A stretch of 5,405 nt of DNA, taken from positions 1-5,405 of the forward strand of contig CATYSO010000041.1 of NCBI GenBank assembly GCA_958412345.1, written 5' to 3'. Both the position numbers and the translations under genes were made by a program. Every line of letters starts with the position of its first letter. Within the stretch, counting starts at the first letter, position 1. Shown piece by piece: positions 1-5,394 of the stretch. Under the pieces are notes generated by a model. The model was not told the DNA's origin. It ran no database searches and was given only the letters and a program-made list of their open reading frames with translations. Origin of the DNA: an uncultured Collinsella sp. (GTDB lineage Bacteria; Actinomycetota; Coriobacteriia; Coriobacteriales; Coriobacteriaceae).

Positions 1-17
1 CCACCTCGTCCCCCCAT

Positions 18-57
18 AAAACACCCCCCGTGGGCGGGGGCGCGTTTTTTTTTTTTT
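18..57 (+). terminator. Probable intrinsic terminator of a gene beyond the left edge
   Basis: CCCCCG at 25-30 pairs with CGGGGG at 35-40 around a TGGG loop. AAAAC at 18-22 can pair with GTTTT at 44-48 across a small internal loop. Thirteen T residues follow at 45-57. A stem followed by a T run is the classic plus-strand intrinsic terminator. It would end a gene lying left of the window that converges on xfp. The A-rich left flank means it could also work weakly on the minus strand. Confidence 0.6.
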
Positions 58-76
58 GTTGGGGTATTGGCAAATT

Positions 77-107
77 AAAAAAAAAATCCCGGGCGCCCCG
101 GCCCCGG
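77..107 (-). terminator. Probable minus-strand intrinsic terminator downstream of xfp
   Basis: CCGGG at 89-93 pairs with CCCGG at 103-107, with two further possible pairs inside after a bulge. In the minus direction the stem is followed almost at once by ten T (the A run at 77-86). It lies about 220 nt past the xfp stop and is the first good stem-plus-T-run on that strand, so it is the best candidate for the end of the xfp transcript. The stem is short and interrupted, hence moderate confidence. Confidence 0.45.
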
Positions 108-216
108 CGATATATCACTGGCTGACCATAGTTAAATGCACAGTATCCAAGGTAGCGTCAGCAAAGTCCCCATTACTTTAAAAATTATCAGCCCCCGCAT
201 ATCGAAACGATCGAGA

Positions 217-303
217 GGGCCGCCTCCGGGCGGGGAGACTTTGTCCGGGGAAGTTCGCGAAGCCCACTTCCCCGGACAAAGTCTCCCCGCCCGGAGGCGG
301 CCC
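217..303. repeat. Perfect 38-bp inverted repeat with 11-nt loop after xfp
   Basis: Bases 217-254 are exactly the reverse complement of 266-303, with loop 255-265 (TCGCGAAGCCC). All 38 pairs are Watson-Crick, and pairing stops abruptly at 216/304. The repeat starts 27 bp past the xfp stop codon. On RNA it would form a very stable rod at the 3' end of the xfp message. No T run follows on either strand, so it is not a typical intrinsic terminator. It could be a palindromic intergenic repeat (REP/MITE-like), a 3' mRNA-stabilising or RNase III-processed structure, or less likely an assembly artefact. CAAAGTC with a following C run also occurs at 162-172, perhaps by chance. Confidence 0.9.
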
Positions 304-330
304 CAGCGCGAGACCGTCCCGGATGCCTAC

Positions 331-2859
331 CTACTCGTTGTCGCCTGCGGTCATTTGCGTTGCGGAGAGCGCGCCGTCGGCAGCGGTTGCGGCTGCGGCG
401 TCGGGCCAGACCCAGTCGGTGAAGGCCGGGTGATCGTAGCCCTCATCGCACGCGAACTCGAAGGCCTCGGTGCGGAATGTCTCCCACTTATCAATCTGCT
501 CGGCAAACTTATCGGCGTCGACCATGCACAGCACGTCGGCGGCCAGTGCCCAGCGGTCCATGTTGTTCAGGCGCAGCATGTCGAACGGCGTTGTCGTGGA
601 GCCCTTCTCCTCGTAGCCGTGAACGCGGAAGGCGTCGTGGCCGGGGCGGTTCCAGATCAGGCGGCGAATCGTGCCGGCATAGGCGTGGAACGCAAAGAGG
701 ACGGGCTTCTCGCCGCAGCCGAACAGCTCAGCCCAGCGCTCGTCGCTGAGAGCCTGGTCGTTCTCGCAGACGTTCTGGATCTTGAGCAGGTCGACCACGT
801 TGACGAACCATACCTTGATGCCCAGCTCGCGCAGCATGTCGGTTGCAGCCAGAGCCTCGAGCGTCGGCACGTCGCCGCAGGTGGCGACCACGACGTCGGC
901 CTCGGCGAGCGAATCGGCGGTCGATGCCCACTCCCAAGTCGCAACGCCCTCGGCGAGCTCCGCCTTGGCCTCGTCGACCGTCTGGAAGGTCGGAGCAGGC
1001 TGCTTGCCGCAGAAGATGGCGTTGACGCAGTCAGTGGACTGGTAGACGCGCTCGGCCACGGCGAGAGCCATGTTAGCGTCGGCCGGATAGTAGGCGTTTA
1101 CGATGTGCGTGTCGTTGGCCTTGTTGAGCAGCAGGTCGATAAAGCCGGGGTCCTGATGCGAGAAGCCGTTGTGGTCCTGACGCCAGACGTGGCTCGACAG
1201 CAAAATGTTAAGGCCGCTGATGGGGGCACGCCACGGAATCTCGCGCTTGGTAGCCTCAAGCCACTTGCAGTGCTGGTTGACCATGGAGTCGACCACATGG
1301 ACAAAGCTCTCGTAGGAGCTCCACACGCCGGAACGGCCAGTGAGCACGTAGGCCTCGAGGAAGCCCTCGCATTGGTGCTCGGACAGCTGCTCGACGACCT
1401 TACCGGAGCCTGCCAGCAGCTCGTCGTTGGCCTCGTCCTCGTAGAAGCCGGCGTCCCACTGCTTCTTGGTCACCTTGTAGGCAGCCTGCAGACGGTTGGA
1501 CGCGGTCTCGTCGGGACCAAAGATGCGGAAGTCATCCATGTTCTTGGCCAGAACGTCGGCAGTGTACTCACCAAAGACGCGGGCGGCCTCGGTGGAGCCC
1601 CAGCCATGACCCTTAGTTGCGACGGGGACCTCGTGGGCATGAATATCGGGCAGCTCGAGCTCGCGACGCACCTTACCGCCGTTCGCGTTGGGGTTGGCGC
1701 CGATGCGCAGCTCGCCGGTCGGCATAAAGGCCGTCACCTCGGGGCGCACCTGGCCCTCGGGCGTAAAGAGCTCCTCGGGCTTGTAGGAACGCAGCCACTC
1801 GCGCAGCACGCGGAAGTGCTCGTGGGTGTCCTTGGCACTCGCCAGCGGCACCTGATGCGCGCGCCAGGAGTCCTCGGTCTTCTTGCCGTCGATGTGCTTG
1901 GGGCAAGTCCAGCCCTTGGGCGTACGGAACACAATCATGGGGTAGGCCGGGCGGACCACGGTCTCGCCTGAGGCGGCCTGGGCCTGCGCGGTGGCCTTGA
2001 TGTCACAGATCTCGTCAAAGACCTGCTCAAACAGGGCAGCGAAACGCGCATGAATGCTTGCGTGGCTCTCGTCGTCAAAGCCGGCGACAAAGAAGTGCGG
2101 CTTATAGCCCATGCCCTCAAAGAACTTGGTGAGCTCTTCGTCGGACACGCGGGCAAGGATGGTGGGGTTGGCGATCTTGTAGCCGTTGAGGTGCAGGATC
2201 GGCAGGACGATGCCGTCGGTCGCCGGGTTCACGAGCTTGTTGGACTGCCAAGAGGTCGCGAGCGGACCGGTCTCGGACTCGCCATCGCCCACCACGGCCA
2301 CGGCCAGCAGGCTCGGGTTGTCCATAACGGCGCCGTAGGCGTGGCTGAGCGTGTAGCCGAGCTCGCCGCCCTCGTGGATGGAACCGGGCGTCTCGGGCGC
2401 AAAGTGGCTCGGGATGCCGCCGGGATAGGAGAACTGGCGGAAGAACTTCTGCAGGCCGGCCTCGTCATTGGTGATGTCGGGGCGAATCTCGCGGTAGGTG
2501 CCGTCGAGCAGCGACTGAGCAGTACCGGCGGGGCCACCGTGACCAGGGCCCATCAAGAAGATAGCATTCTGGTTGTGGTCGGCAATGAGACGATTGACGT
2601 GACCAAACAGGAAGTTGATGCCGGGCGTGGTGCCCCAGTGGCCAACCAGGCGGTGCTTAACGTCCGGACGACCGAAGTCGCGCGTCTCGCCGGTCTTCTC
2701 GTCGACAAAGTCGGGGCGCATTAGCGGGTTAGAGCGAAGGTAGATCTGACCGACGGACAGATAGTTCGATGCGCGCCAATACAGGTCGACGCCCTCGAGC
2801 TCGGAAGCCGGCACCTCGTGGCCCAGCTTTTGCCACGGCGTCCCCAGTGTTTTAGCCAT
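331..2859 (-). CDS. xfp: Phosphoketolase (xylulose-5-phosphate / fructose-6-phosphate)
   Basis: Cytoplasmic thiamine-diphosphate enzyme that cleaves xylulose-5-phosphate (and in many members fructose-6-phosphate) with inorganic phosphate to acetyl phosphate plus glyceraldehyde-3-phosphate or erythrose-4-phosphate. The 842-residue product shows both family signatures: EGGELGY at 163-169, and GAVMDNP leading into GDGE at 191-194, with the ThDP/metal Asn likely N225 in HLNGYKI. Other hallmarks are GPGHGGP (104-110), WRAPISGLN (543-551) and QDHNGFSHQDPG (561-572). By my recollection of the Bifidobacterium numbering, active-site residues correspond to H74, H107, H152, H335, E494 and H568; all are present. 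The gene is intact. The C-terminus ends with an Ala-rich tail (about 821-842) after the usual DHPAFTDWVWP ending, making it slightly longer than typical members. The ATG at 2859 is supported by GAAGGGA 8 nt upstream. It appears monocistronic, with operators in front and a long hairpin behind. Sequence alone does not settle substrate preference. Confidence 0.97.
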   Translation of the reverse strand: MAKTLGTPWQKLGHEVPASELEGVDLYWRASNYLSVGQIYLRSNPLMRPDFVDEKTGETRDFGRPDVKHRLVGHWGTTPGINFLFGHVNRLIADHNQNAIFLMGPGHGGPAGTAQSLLDGTYREIRPDITNDEAGLQKFFRQFSYPGGIPSHFAPETPGSIHEGGELGYTLSHAYGAVMDNPSLLAVAVVGDGESETGPLATSWQSNKLVNPATDGIVLPILHLNGYKIANPTILARVSDEELTKFFEGMGYKPHFFVAGFDDESHASIHARFAALFEQVFDEICDIKATAQAQAASGETVVRPAYPMIVFRTPKGWTCPKHIDGKKTEDSWRAHQVPLASAKDTHEHFRVLREWLRSYKPEELFTPEGQVRPEVTAFMPTGELRIGANPNANGGKVRRELELPDIHAHEVPVATKGHGWGSTEAARVFGEYTADVLAKNMDDFRIFGPDETASNRLQAAYKVTKKQWDAGFYEDEANDELLAGSGKVVEQLSEHQCEGFLEAYVLTGRSGVWSSYESFVHVVDSMVNQHCKWLEATKREIPWRAPISGLNILLSSHVWRQDHNGFSHQDPGFIDLLLNKANDTHIVNAYYPADANMALAVAERVYQSTDCVNAIFCGKQPAPTFQTVDEAKAELAEGVATWEWASTADSLAEADVVVATCGDVPTLEALAATDMLRELGIKVWFVNVVDLLKIQNVCENDQALSDERWAELFGCGEKPVLFAFHAYAGTIRRLIWNRPGHDAFRVHGYEEKGSTTTPFDMLRLNNMDRWALAADVLCMVDADKFAEQIDKWETFRTEAFEFACDEGYDHPAFTDWVWPDAAAATAADGALSATQMTAGDNE

Positions 2860-2867
2860 TGTTTATG

Positions 2868-2874
2868 TCCCTTC
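2868..2874 (-). promoter_or_regulatory. Ribosome binding site of xfp
   Basis: Read on the minus strand, GAAGGGA lies 8 nt before the ATG at 2859. It fixes the start codon and agrees with the conserved N-terminus of phosphoketolases. Confidence 0.75.
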
Positions 2875-2881
2875 GCTGTGC

Positions 2882-2904
2882 GGTCGCCCTCCGATACGGC
2901 AACC
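2882..2904 (-). other. Possible 5' UTR hairpin just upstream of the xfp ribosome binding site
   Basis: In the predicted xfp leader, GGTTGCC pairs with GGCGACC (seven pairs, one G-U) around a 9-nt loop. The stem ends 7 nt before the Shine-Dalgarno sequence. It could stabilise the leader or tune translation. I see no known riboswitch signature, and a 7-bp stem can occur by chance in GC-rich DNA. Confidence 0.3.
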
Positions 2905-2917
2905 TTTCGTTGGGACT

Positions 2918-2923
2918 AGTATA
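2918..2923 (-). promoter_or_regulatory. Probable -10 element of the xfp promoter
   Basis: The minus strand reads TATACT, one base from the TATAAT consensus, which predicts a start site near 2911 and a leader of about 50 nt. At 17 bp upstream the -35 hexamer is poor (CCATGA), so the promoter may need help or rely on its -10. A CG-centred palindrome sits within the spacer, which supports this being the regulated promoter. Confidence 0.55.
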
Positions 2924-2928
2924 TTTGC

Positions 2929-2940
2929 TAAAACGTTTTA
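2929..2940. promoter_or_regulatory. LacI-family-like operator O1 within the xfp promoter
   Basis: TAAAACGTTTTA is a perfect 12-bp palindrome with the central CG typical of LacI/GalR operators. It lies between the -10 and -35 positions of the predicted xfp promoter, centred near -24, where a bound repressor would block RNA polymerase. The 14-mer AAAACGTTTTATCA starting at 2930 recurs at 2951 in the second palindrome. The LacI-type gene next door is the obvious binding candidate; this is inferred, not shown. Confidence 0.65.
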
Positions 2941-2944
2941 TCAT

Positions 2945-2966
2945 GGTGAAAAAACGTTTTATCACC
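2945..2966. promoter_or_regulatory. LacI-family-like operator O2 upstream of xfp
   Basis: This 22-bp palindrome has only one mismatched pair (2950/2961), the central CG and GGTGA/TCACC outer arms. Its centre is exactly 21 bp from that of O1, about two helical turns, so two dimers would bind the same face of the DNA. Centred near -45, it covers the upstream edge of the promoter. It has the best symmetry in the region. It is not a standard 14-bp CcpA cre box, because the TG...CA ends are too far apart. Confidence 0.65.
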
Positions 2967-3001
2967 CTTATCAATCCCATCGATTAGCAAAACGCGACAT
3001 T

Positions 3002-3028
3002 CACCTGCGGCATTGCCCGTCACAGGTG
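3002..3028 (-). terminator. Hairpin after the LacI-type gene, possible weak terminator
   Basis: CACCTG (3002-3007) pairs with CAGGTG (3023-3028), and CGG/CCG inside can extend the stem across an asymmetric loop. It lies about 36 nt past the repressor stop codon. Downstream on the minus strand there is only a TTTT about nine bases away, so termination would be weak and some transcription may read through into xfp. Confidence 0.3.
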
Positions 3029-3054
3029 CTCCACATTCGGTCTCTGCAAACTGA

Positions 3055-3066
3055 TAAACGTGTTTA
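3055..3066. promoter_or_regulatory. Third operator-like palindrome overlapping the repressor stop codon
   Basis: TAAACGTGTTTA is symmetrical except at its two central bases and is preceded by GA, giving the GATAAA half found in the xfp operators. Its centre is 105 bp from O2 and 126 bp from O1. It could be an auxiliary site for DNA looping. A CG-centred core is lacking, and the match may be chance in an AT-rich stop-codon region. Confidence 0.25.
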
Positions 3067-4092
3067 GTTGTGTTTAGTAAGCTCGAGCACGCTGTCCTTA
3101 ACGATAAGCTCCGGCTCCAGAACGACCTCTTCGGCACGCCTGCCGCCCCTACCGGCAAGACGCTTGGACATGCAGCCAAAAGCATGCTCCGCAAGGACAC
3201 CAGGGTCCTGCTCAATCGCGGTCAGCGCCGGCTCAAAGAGAACGTCGGCCGCCGAGTTGTCATAGCTCACCACCGAGATATCGCCCGGGATGCTCTTCCC
3301 CATCTCGTGCAAACGCTTGAGCAAACCGAGGGCAATGTTATCCGAGCTTGCGAACACGGCAGTGGCGTCAGTTGCGAGCACCGCCTCCGAGGCCTCGTAT
3401 GCGCTCGGAATGTAGTACTCGCTCTCAAACTCCAAACGCGCGTCGATCGGCAGGCCAACCTCACGCAGAGCGCGCTCATAGCCGGCAAGTCGCTTGCGAC
3501 CCGTATTGGAACGGCGTGCGTTAACCAAGCAGGCGATGCGACGGTGACCTTGCTCGATCAGATAGCGGGTGGCCATGTAGCCACCCATCTCGTGGTCGAA
3601 CATCACCTTGTCGCACTCGAGCCCCTCAATGGCACGGTCGACCATTACCGCCGGGATGGGCAGATGGCTGACTTCTTCGCGCAGGGCGCGGTCGTCGGAG
3701 AACTCGTCACCCACCACCAGAAAGACGCCATCAACGCCGCGCGTCACCAGCTGGCGCAGCAGCTCCAAATCGTCATCGGCGCTGCCGCCCGAGCTGGTAA
3801 TGAAGAGCGCATAGCCGTCCTCGCGGCAGCGCTTTTCCAGGCTACCGGCGAGCGAGGCAAAAAAGCGGCTCTCGATGTTAGGGACGATAAGGCCCAGCGT
3901 GCGCGACTCGCGCATGACCAGGCTGCGCGCAATCTGGTTGGGAACATAGTGGTTGCGCGCCGCGACCTCTTTGATGAGCTTGCGGTTTTCTTCCGAGATG
4001 CGACAGGGCCGATTATTAAGAACAAGCGAGACCGACGAGGGGGAAAGCCCCACCTCCTGGGCGATCTGCTTGAGGGTGACTTTGTTGGCCAT
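3064..4092 (-). CDS. LacI/GalR-family transcriptional regulator, probable regulator of xfp
   Basis: A 342-residue protein of standard LacI-family length. The N-terminal helix-turn-helix spans about residues 5-26 (VTLKQIAQEVGLSPSSVSLVLN), followed by the hinge helix PNQIARSL at 51-58. The rest is a periplasmic-binding-protein-like effector and dimerisation domain: TLGLIVPNIESRFFASL (65-81), GVDGVFLV (119-126), GHRRIACLV (182-190), and the conserved SSDNIALGLL (249-258) and ISVVSYDNS (272-280). Such proteins are cytoplasmic dimers that bind CG-centred palindromes and usually respond to a sugar or sugar phosphate; the ligand here cannot be read from sequence. The gene precedes xfp in the same direction, and two fitting operators lie between them, so control of xfp is likely. 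AAGGAG lies 4 nt before the ATG at 4092, supporting that start. No truncation is visible. Confidence 0.92.
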   Translation of the reverse strand: MANKVTLKQIAQEVGLSPSSVSLVLNNRPCRISEENRKLIKEVAARNHYVPNQIARSLVMRESRTLGLIVPNIESRFFASLAGSLEKRCREDGYALFITSSGGSADDDLELLRQLVTRGVDGVFLVVGDEFSDDRALREEVSHLPIPAVMVDRAIEGLECDKVMFDHEMGGYMATRYLIEQGHRRIACLVNARRSNTGRKRLAGYERALREVGLPIDARLEFESEYYIPSAYEASEAVLATDATAVFASSDNIALGLLKRLHEMGKSIPGDISVVSYDNSAADVLFEPALTAIEQDPGVLAEHAFGCMSKRLAGRGGRRAEEVVLEPELIVKDSVLELTKHN

Positions 4093-4096
4093 CTCG

Positions 4097-4102
4097 CTCC
4101 TT
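4097..4102 (-). promoter_or_regulatory. Ribosome binding site of the LacI-type gene
   Basis: The minus strand reads AAGGAG four bases before the ATG at 4092. It is a strong match with rather short spacing, and it supports the start that gives a complete helix-turn-helix. Confidence 0.7.
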
Positions 4103-4127
4103 CCGGGTTTACGCGCAATCTCTTGAA

Positions 4128-4133
4128 AGTATA
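4128..4133 (-). promoter_or_regulatory. Possible -10 element of the LacI-type gene
   Basis: The minus strand reads TATACT, the same hexamer as in front of xfp, about 35 nt before the start codon. No convincing -35 element is found at 16-18 bp, so this is a tentative call. Confidence 0.4.
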
Positions 4134-4152
4134 GCGACTACCCCTCTACCTC

Positions 4153-4170
4153 GGTGATAAACACTTTACC
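4153..4170. promoter_or_regulatory. Possible degenerate operator upstream of the LacI-type gene
   Basis: GGTGATAAACACTTTACC begins with the nine bases GGTGATAAA that also begin xfp operator O2 on the minus strand, and its GGT/ACC ends are symmetrical. It lies around the -35 region of the repressor's predicted promoter, where autoregulation would be expected. The central CG is missing and the inner symmetry is poor. Confidence 0.25.
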
Positions 4171-4226
4171 AATCCGGTGGACGGCTGTTTTATCGCCGCC
4201 AGCGCACCAAATCCGTCCGGGTGGGG

Positions 4227-4232
4227 TATATT
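4227..4232 (+). promoter_or_regulatory. Possible -10 element of murB
   Basis: TATATT lies 43 bp before the murB start and predicts a leader of roughly 37 nt. The -35 region at 17 bp (GCACCA) is a poor match. It lies downstream of the alternative GTG at 4177, which argues against that longer start. Confidence 0.4.
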
Positions 4233-4260
4233 GCAATCGATTGATGACAACGACCACCAA

Positions 4261-4267
4261 AAGGCGG
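4261..4267 (+). promoter_or_regulatory. Ribosome binding site that decides the murB start
   Basis: AAGGCGG, one base from AAGGAGG, lies 8 nt before the ATG at 4276. The alternative in-frame GTG at 4177 would add 33 residues with no family resemblance, so the ATG is preferred. Confidence 0.65.
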
Positions 4268-4275
4268 ATATTCGT

Positions 4276-5238
4276 ATGCACGAGAACGACTTTTTTAACG
4301 AGGACCTGCTGTGCGCGCTCGCTGGCGTTGCCGGCGAGGACAACGTGCTGATGAGCGAGCCTATGCGCGAGCACACCACGTTTAAGATCGGCGGCCCGGC
4401 CGACGTCTTTGTCACGCCCGATACCGAGCAGGGCCTCGTCGCCACGCTCGATACCTGCTATCGCTGCGACCTGCCACTCACCATCGTGGGCAACGGCTCC
4501 GACTTGCTCGTCGGCGACAAGGGCATCCGCGGCGTCGTCGTAGCGCTGGGCGAGGGCCTCTCCGACATTACGGTCAACGGCACGCACGTCACGGCGGCAG
4601 CCGGCGCCTTGCTTTCCGATGTCGCCGCGGCGGCAGCCGAGGCCGGTCTCACCGGCATGGAGCCCATCTCGGGCATTCCCGGATCGGTCGGCGGCGCCTG
4701 CTACATGAACGCCGGAGCTTACGGTGCCTGCATGGCCGATGTACTGGAGTCCGTGCGCGTCTACAAGCCCGCCCGCATGCTCGACGACGGCACCCGCGGC
4801 AGCGGCAATATCATTGAGTTCGATGTCGATGAGCTCAACCTGGGCTATCGCAAGAGCCGCATTGCCGACGACGGCTTCATCGTGCTTTCGGCCACTTTCA
4901 ATCTCGCCCCGGGCAACGCCGCGATGATCAAGGCCGACATGGACGACTACCGCCAACGCCGCGAGGACAAGCAGCCGCTCGACATGCCGAGTGCCGGCTC
5001 CACCTTCAAGCGCCCCGAGGGCCACTTTGCCGGCAAGCTCATCATGGACGCCGGCCTGCGAGGACACGCCATCGGCGGCGCGCAGGTGAGCGAAAAGCAC
5101 TGCGGCTTCATCGTCAACGCCGACCACGCCACCGCCGCCGATGTCGACGAACTCATCCGCCACATCCAAACAACCGTCAAAGACCAATTCGACGTAGACC
5201 TAGAACCCGAAGTCCACCGAGTAGGCGAATTCCTCTAA
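4276..5238 (+). CDS. murB: UDP-N-acetylenolpyruvoylglucosamine reductase (MurB)
   Basis: Cytoplasmic flavoenzyme that uses NADPH to reduce UDP-GlcNAc-enolpyruvate to UDP-MurNAc, the second committed step of peptidoglycan precursor synthesis. The 320-residue product has the N-terminal FAD-binding region: TTFKIGGPAD (34-43), GNGSDLLV (72-79, with Asp where Asn is common), GIPGSVGGA (133-141) and MNAGAYG (144-150). It then has the C-terminal MurB domain: LGYRKS (189-194), PSAGSTFKRP (238-247), and the block from GHFAGKLI to EKHCGFIVN (249-281). Likely catalytic residues are R192, S242 (the proton donor; Ser rather than Cys) and E312 in LEPEVHRVGEF. The GYRKS layout and C-terminal insertion pattern fit a type II MurB. 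The gene is complete and stands alone, divergent from the repressor gene and followed by a hairpin. Nothing suggests transfer. Confidence 0.97.
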   Translation: MHENDFFNEDLLCALAGVAGEDNVLMSEPMREHTTFKIGGPADVFVTPDTEQGLVATLDTCYRCDLPLTIVGNGSDLLVGDKGIRGVVVALGEGLSDITVNGTHVTAAAGALLSDVAAAAAEAGLTGMEPISGIPGSVGGACYMNAGAYGACMADVLESVRVYKPARMLDDGTRGSGNIIEFDVDELNLGYRKSRIADDGFIVLSATFNLAPGNAAMIKADMDDYRQRREDKQPLDMPSAGSTFKRPEGHFAGKLIMDAGLRGHAIGGAQVSEKHCGFIVNADHATAADVDELIRHIQTTVKDQFDVDLEPEVHRVGEFL

Positions 5239-5245
5239 TAAAAAA

Positions 5246-5267
5246 GAAGGCCCCGAAAGGGGCCTTC
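5246..5267. terminator. Terminator hairpin after murB, probably bidirectional
   Basis: GAAGGCCCC (5246-5254) pairs perfectly with GGGGCCTTC (5259-5267) around a GAAA tetraloop, starting 8 nt past the murB stop. On the plus strand the tail is only modestly T-rich (GCCATCTTT). On the minus strand the stem is followed by TTTTTTATT, a textbook T run, so it may also end a transcript arriving from the right. Confidence 0.8.
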
Positions 5268-5280
5268 GCCATCTTTATAT

Positions 5281-5371
5281 CAGACAACCAGTCCGGTGTG
5301 TCGCGCTTTGAACCCGGAAGGTCCGGGACTGCGGGCGAGGCATAAGGTTGGTCGCGAGTTCCGCACGCAAA
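5281..5371. other. Unassigned structure-rich segment between two similar hairpins
   Basis: I do not recognise this segment. It can fold in more than one way. GTGTG (5296-5300) can pair with CGCAC (5362-5366), and TCGCG (5301-5305) with CGCGA (5353-5357), around an AACC/GGTT pairing (5311-5314 / 5346-5349). CCCGGA and TCCGGG form a local hairpin at 5313-5327. Alternatively AGTCCGG (5290-5296) pairs with CCGGGACT (5323-5330) with one bulge, which excludes the local hairpin. A small RNA, the 3' UTR of a gene to the right, or a repeated intergenic element are all possible. A short minus-strand reading frame crosses it but also runs through the terminator into murB, so I do not call it a gene. Confidence 0.3.
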
Positions 5372-5394
5372 GAAGGCCACTTAATGTGGCCTTC
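5372..5394. terminator. Second hairpin resembling the murB terminator
   Basis: GAAGGCCAC (5372-5380) pairs perfectly with GTGGCCTTC (5386-5394) around a TTAAT loop. Its outer GAAGGCC/GGCCTTC bases match those of the hairpin after murB, and it too is preceded by A residues. Neither side has a strong T run (GTCTTGCG to the right, TTTGCG on the minus strand). It may end an RNA from the preceding segment or one entering from the right. Confidence 0.5.

Larger units (their letters stand above)
1..330. other. Gene-free intergenic region downstream of xfp
   Basis: I find no supportable gene in these 330 bases. The leftmost 110 bases are dominated by homopolymers (C runs, 13 T, 10 A) and GC-rich hairpins facing opposite ways, as expected between two convergent transcription units. 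Bases 111-216 look featureless apart from a small ATCG-AAA-CGAT hairpin at 201-211. Bases 217-303 form a long perfect inverted repeat. The long plus-strand reading frame that begins in this region and runs on through xfp is antisense to a clearly real gene, so I do not count it. The base composition at the extreme left is odd enough that a contig end or a low-quality consensus is possible. Confidence 0.7.

Noticed and set aside
136..1971. Long plus-strand reading frame (611 codons)
   Set aside because: It is antisense to the clearly real phosphoketolase and shows no recognisable domain. Long antisense frames are a normal by-product of GC-rich codon bias.
2050..2724. Plus-strand reading frame of 224 codons opposite the N-terminal half of xfp
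   Set aside because: Antisense shadow of conserved phosphoketolase sequence, with no family resemblance and no supporting ribosome binding site noted.
2945..2966. CcpA-type cre box
   Set aside because: The TG and CA ends are 18 bp apart overall rather than the usual 14, so it fits a dedicated LacI-family operator better than a cre site.
3070..4134. Plus-strand reading frame of 354 codons opposite the LacI-type gene
   Set aside because: It mirrors a complete LacI-family protein on the other strand; the plus-strand translation has no domain features.
4177..4275. GTG start for murB giving a 353-residue protein
   Set aside because: There is no good ribosome binding site, the predicted -10 element lies downstream of it, and the extra 33 residues lack family resemblance. 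The ATG at 4276 has AAGGCGG 8 nt upstream.
4138..5187. Minus-strand reading frame of 349 codons opposite murB
   Set aside because: The plus strand encodes an intact MurB with catalytic motifs; the antisense product is low-complexity Val/Ala/Gly/Asp-rich sequence.
5290..5370. Small SRP RNA or tRNA in the right-edge segment
   Set aside because: The CCCGGAAGG and AGGTCCGG pieces recall SRP RNA, but the near-invariant order AGGTCCGGAAGGAAGCAG is absent. GGGTTCAAA on the minus strand recalls a T-loop, but the flanking bases do not form a T stem.
5177..5380. Minus-strand 67-codon frame across the right-edge segment
   Set aside because: It starts inside one hairpin, reads through the murB terminator hairpin and its T run, and continues into the murB 3' end. 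That is not a plausible gene layout.
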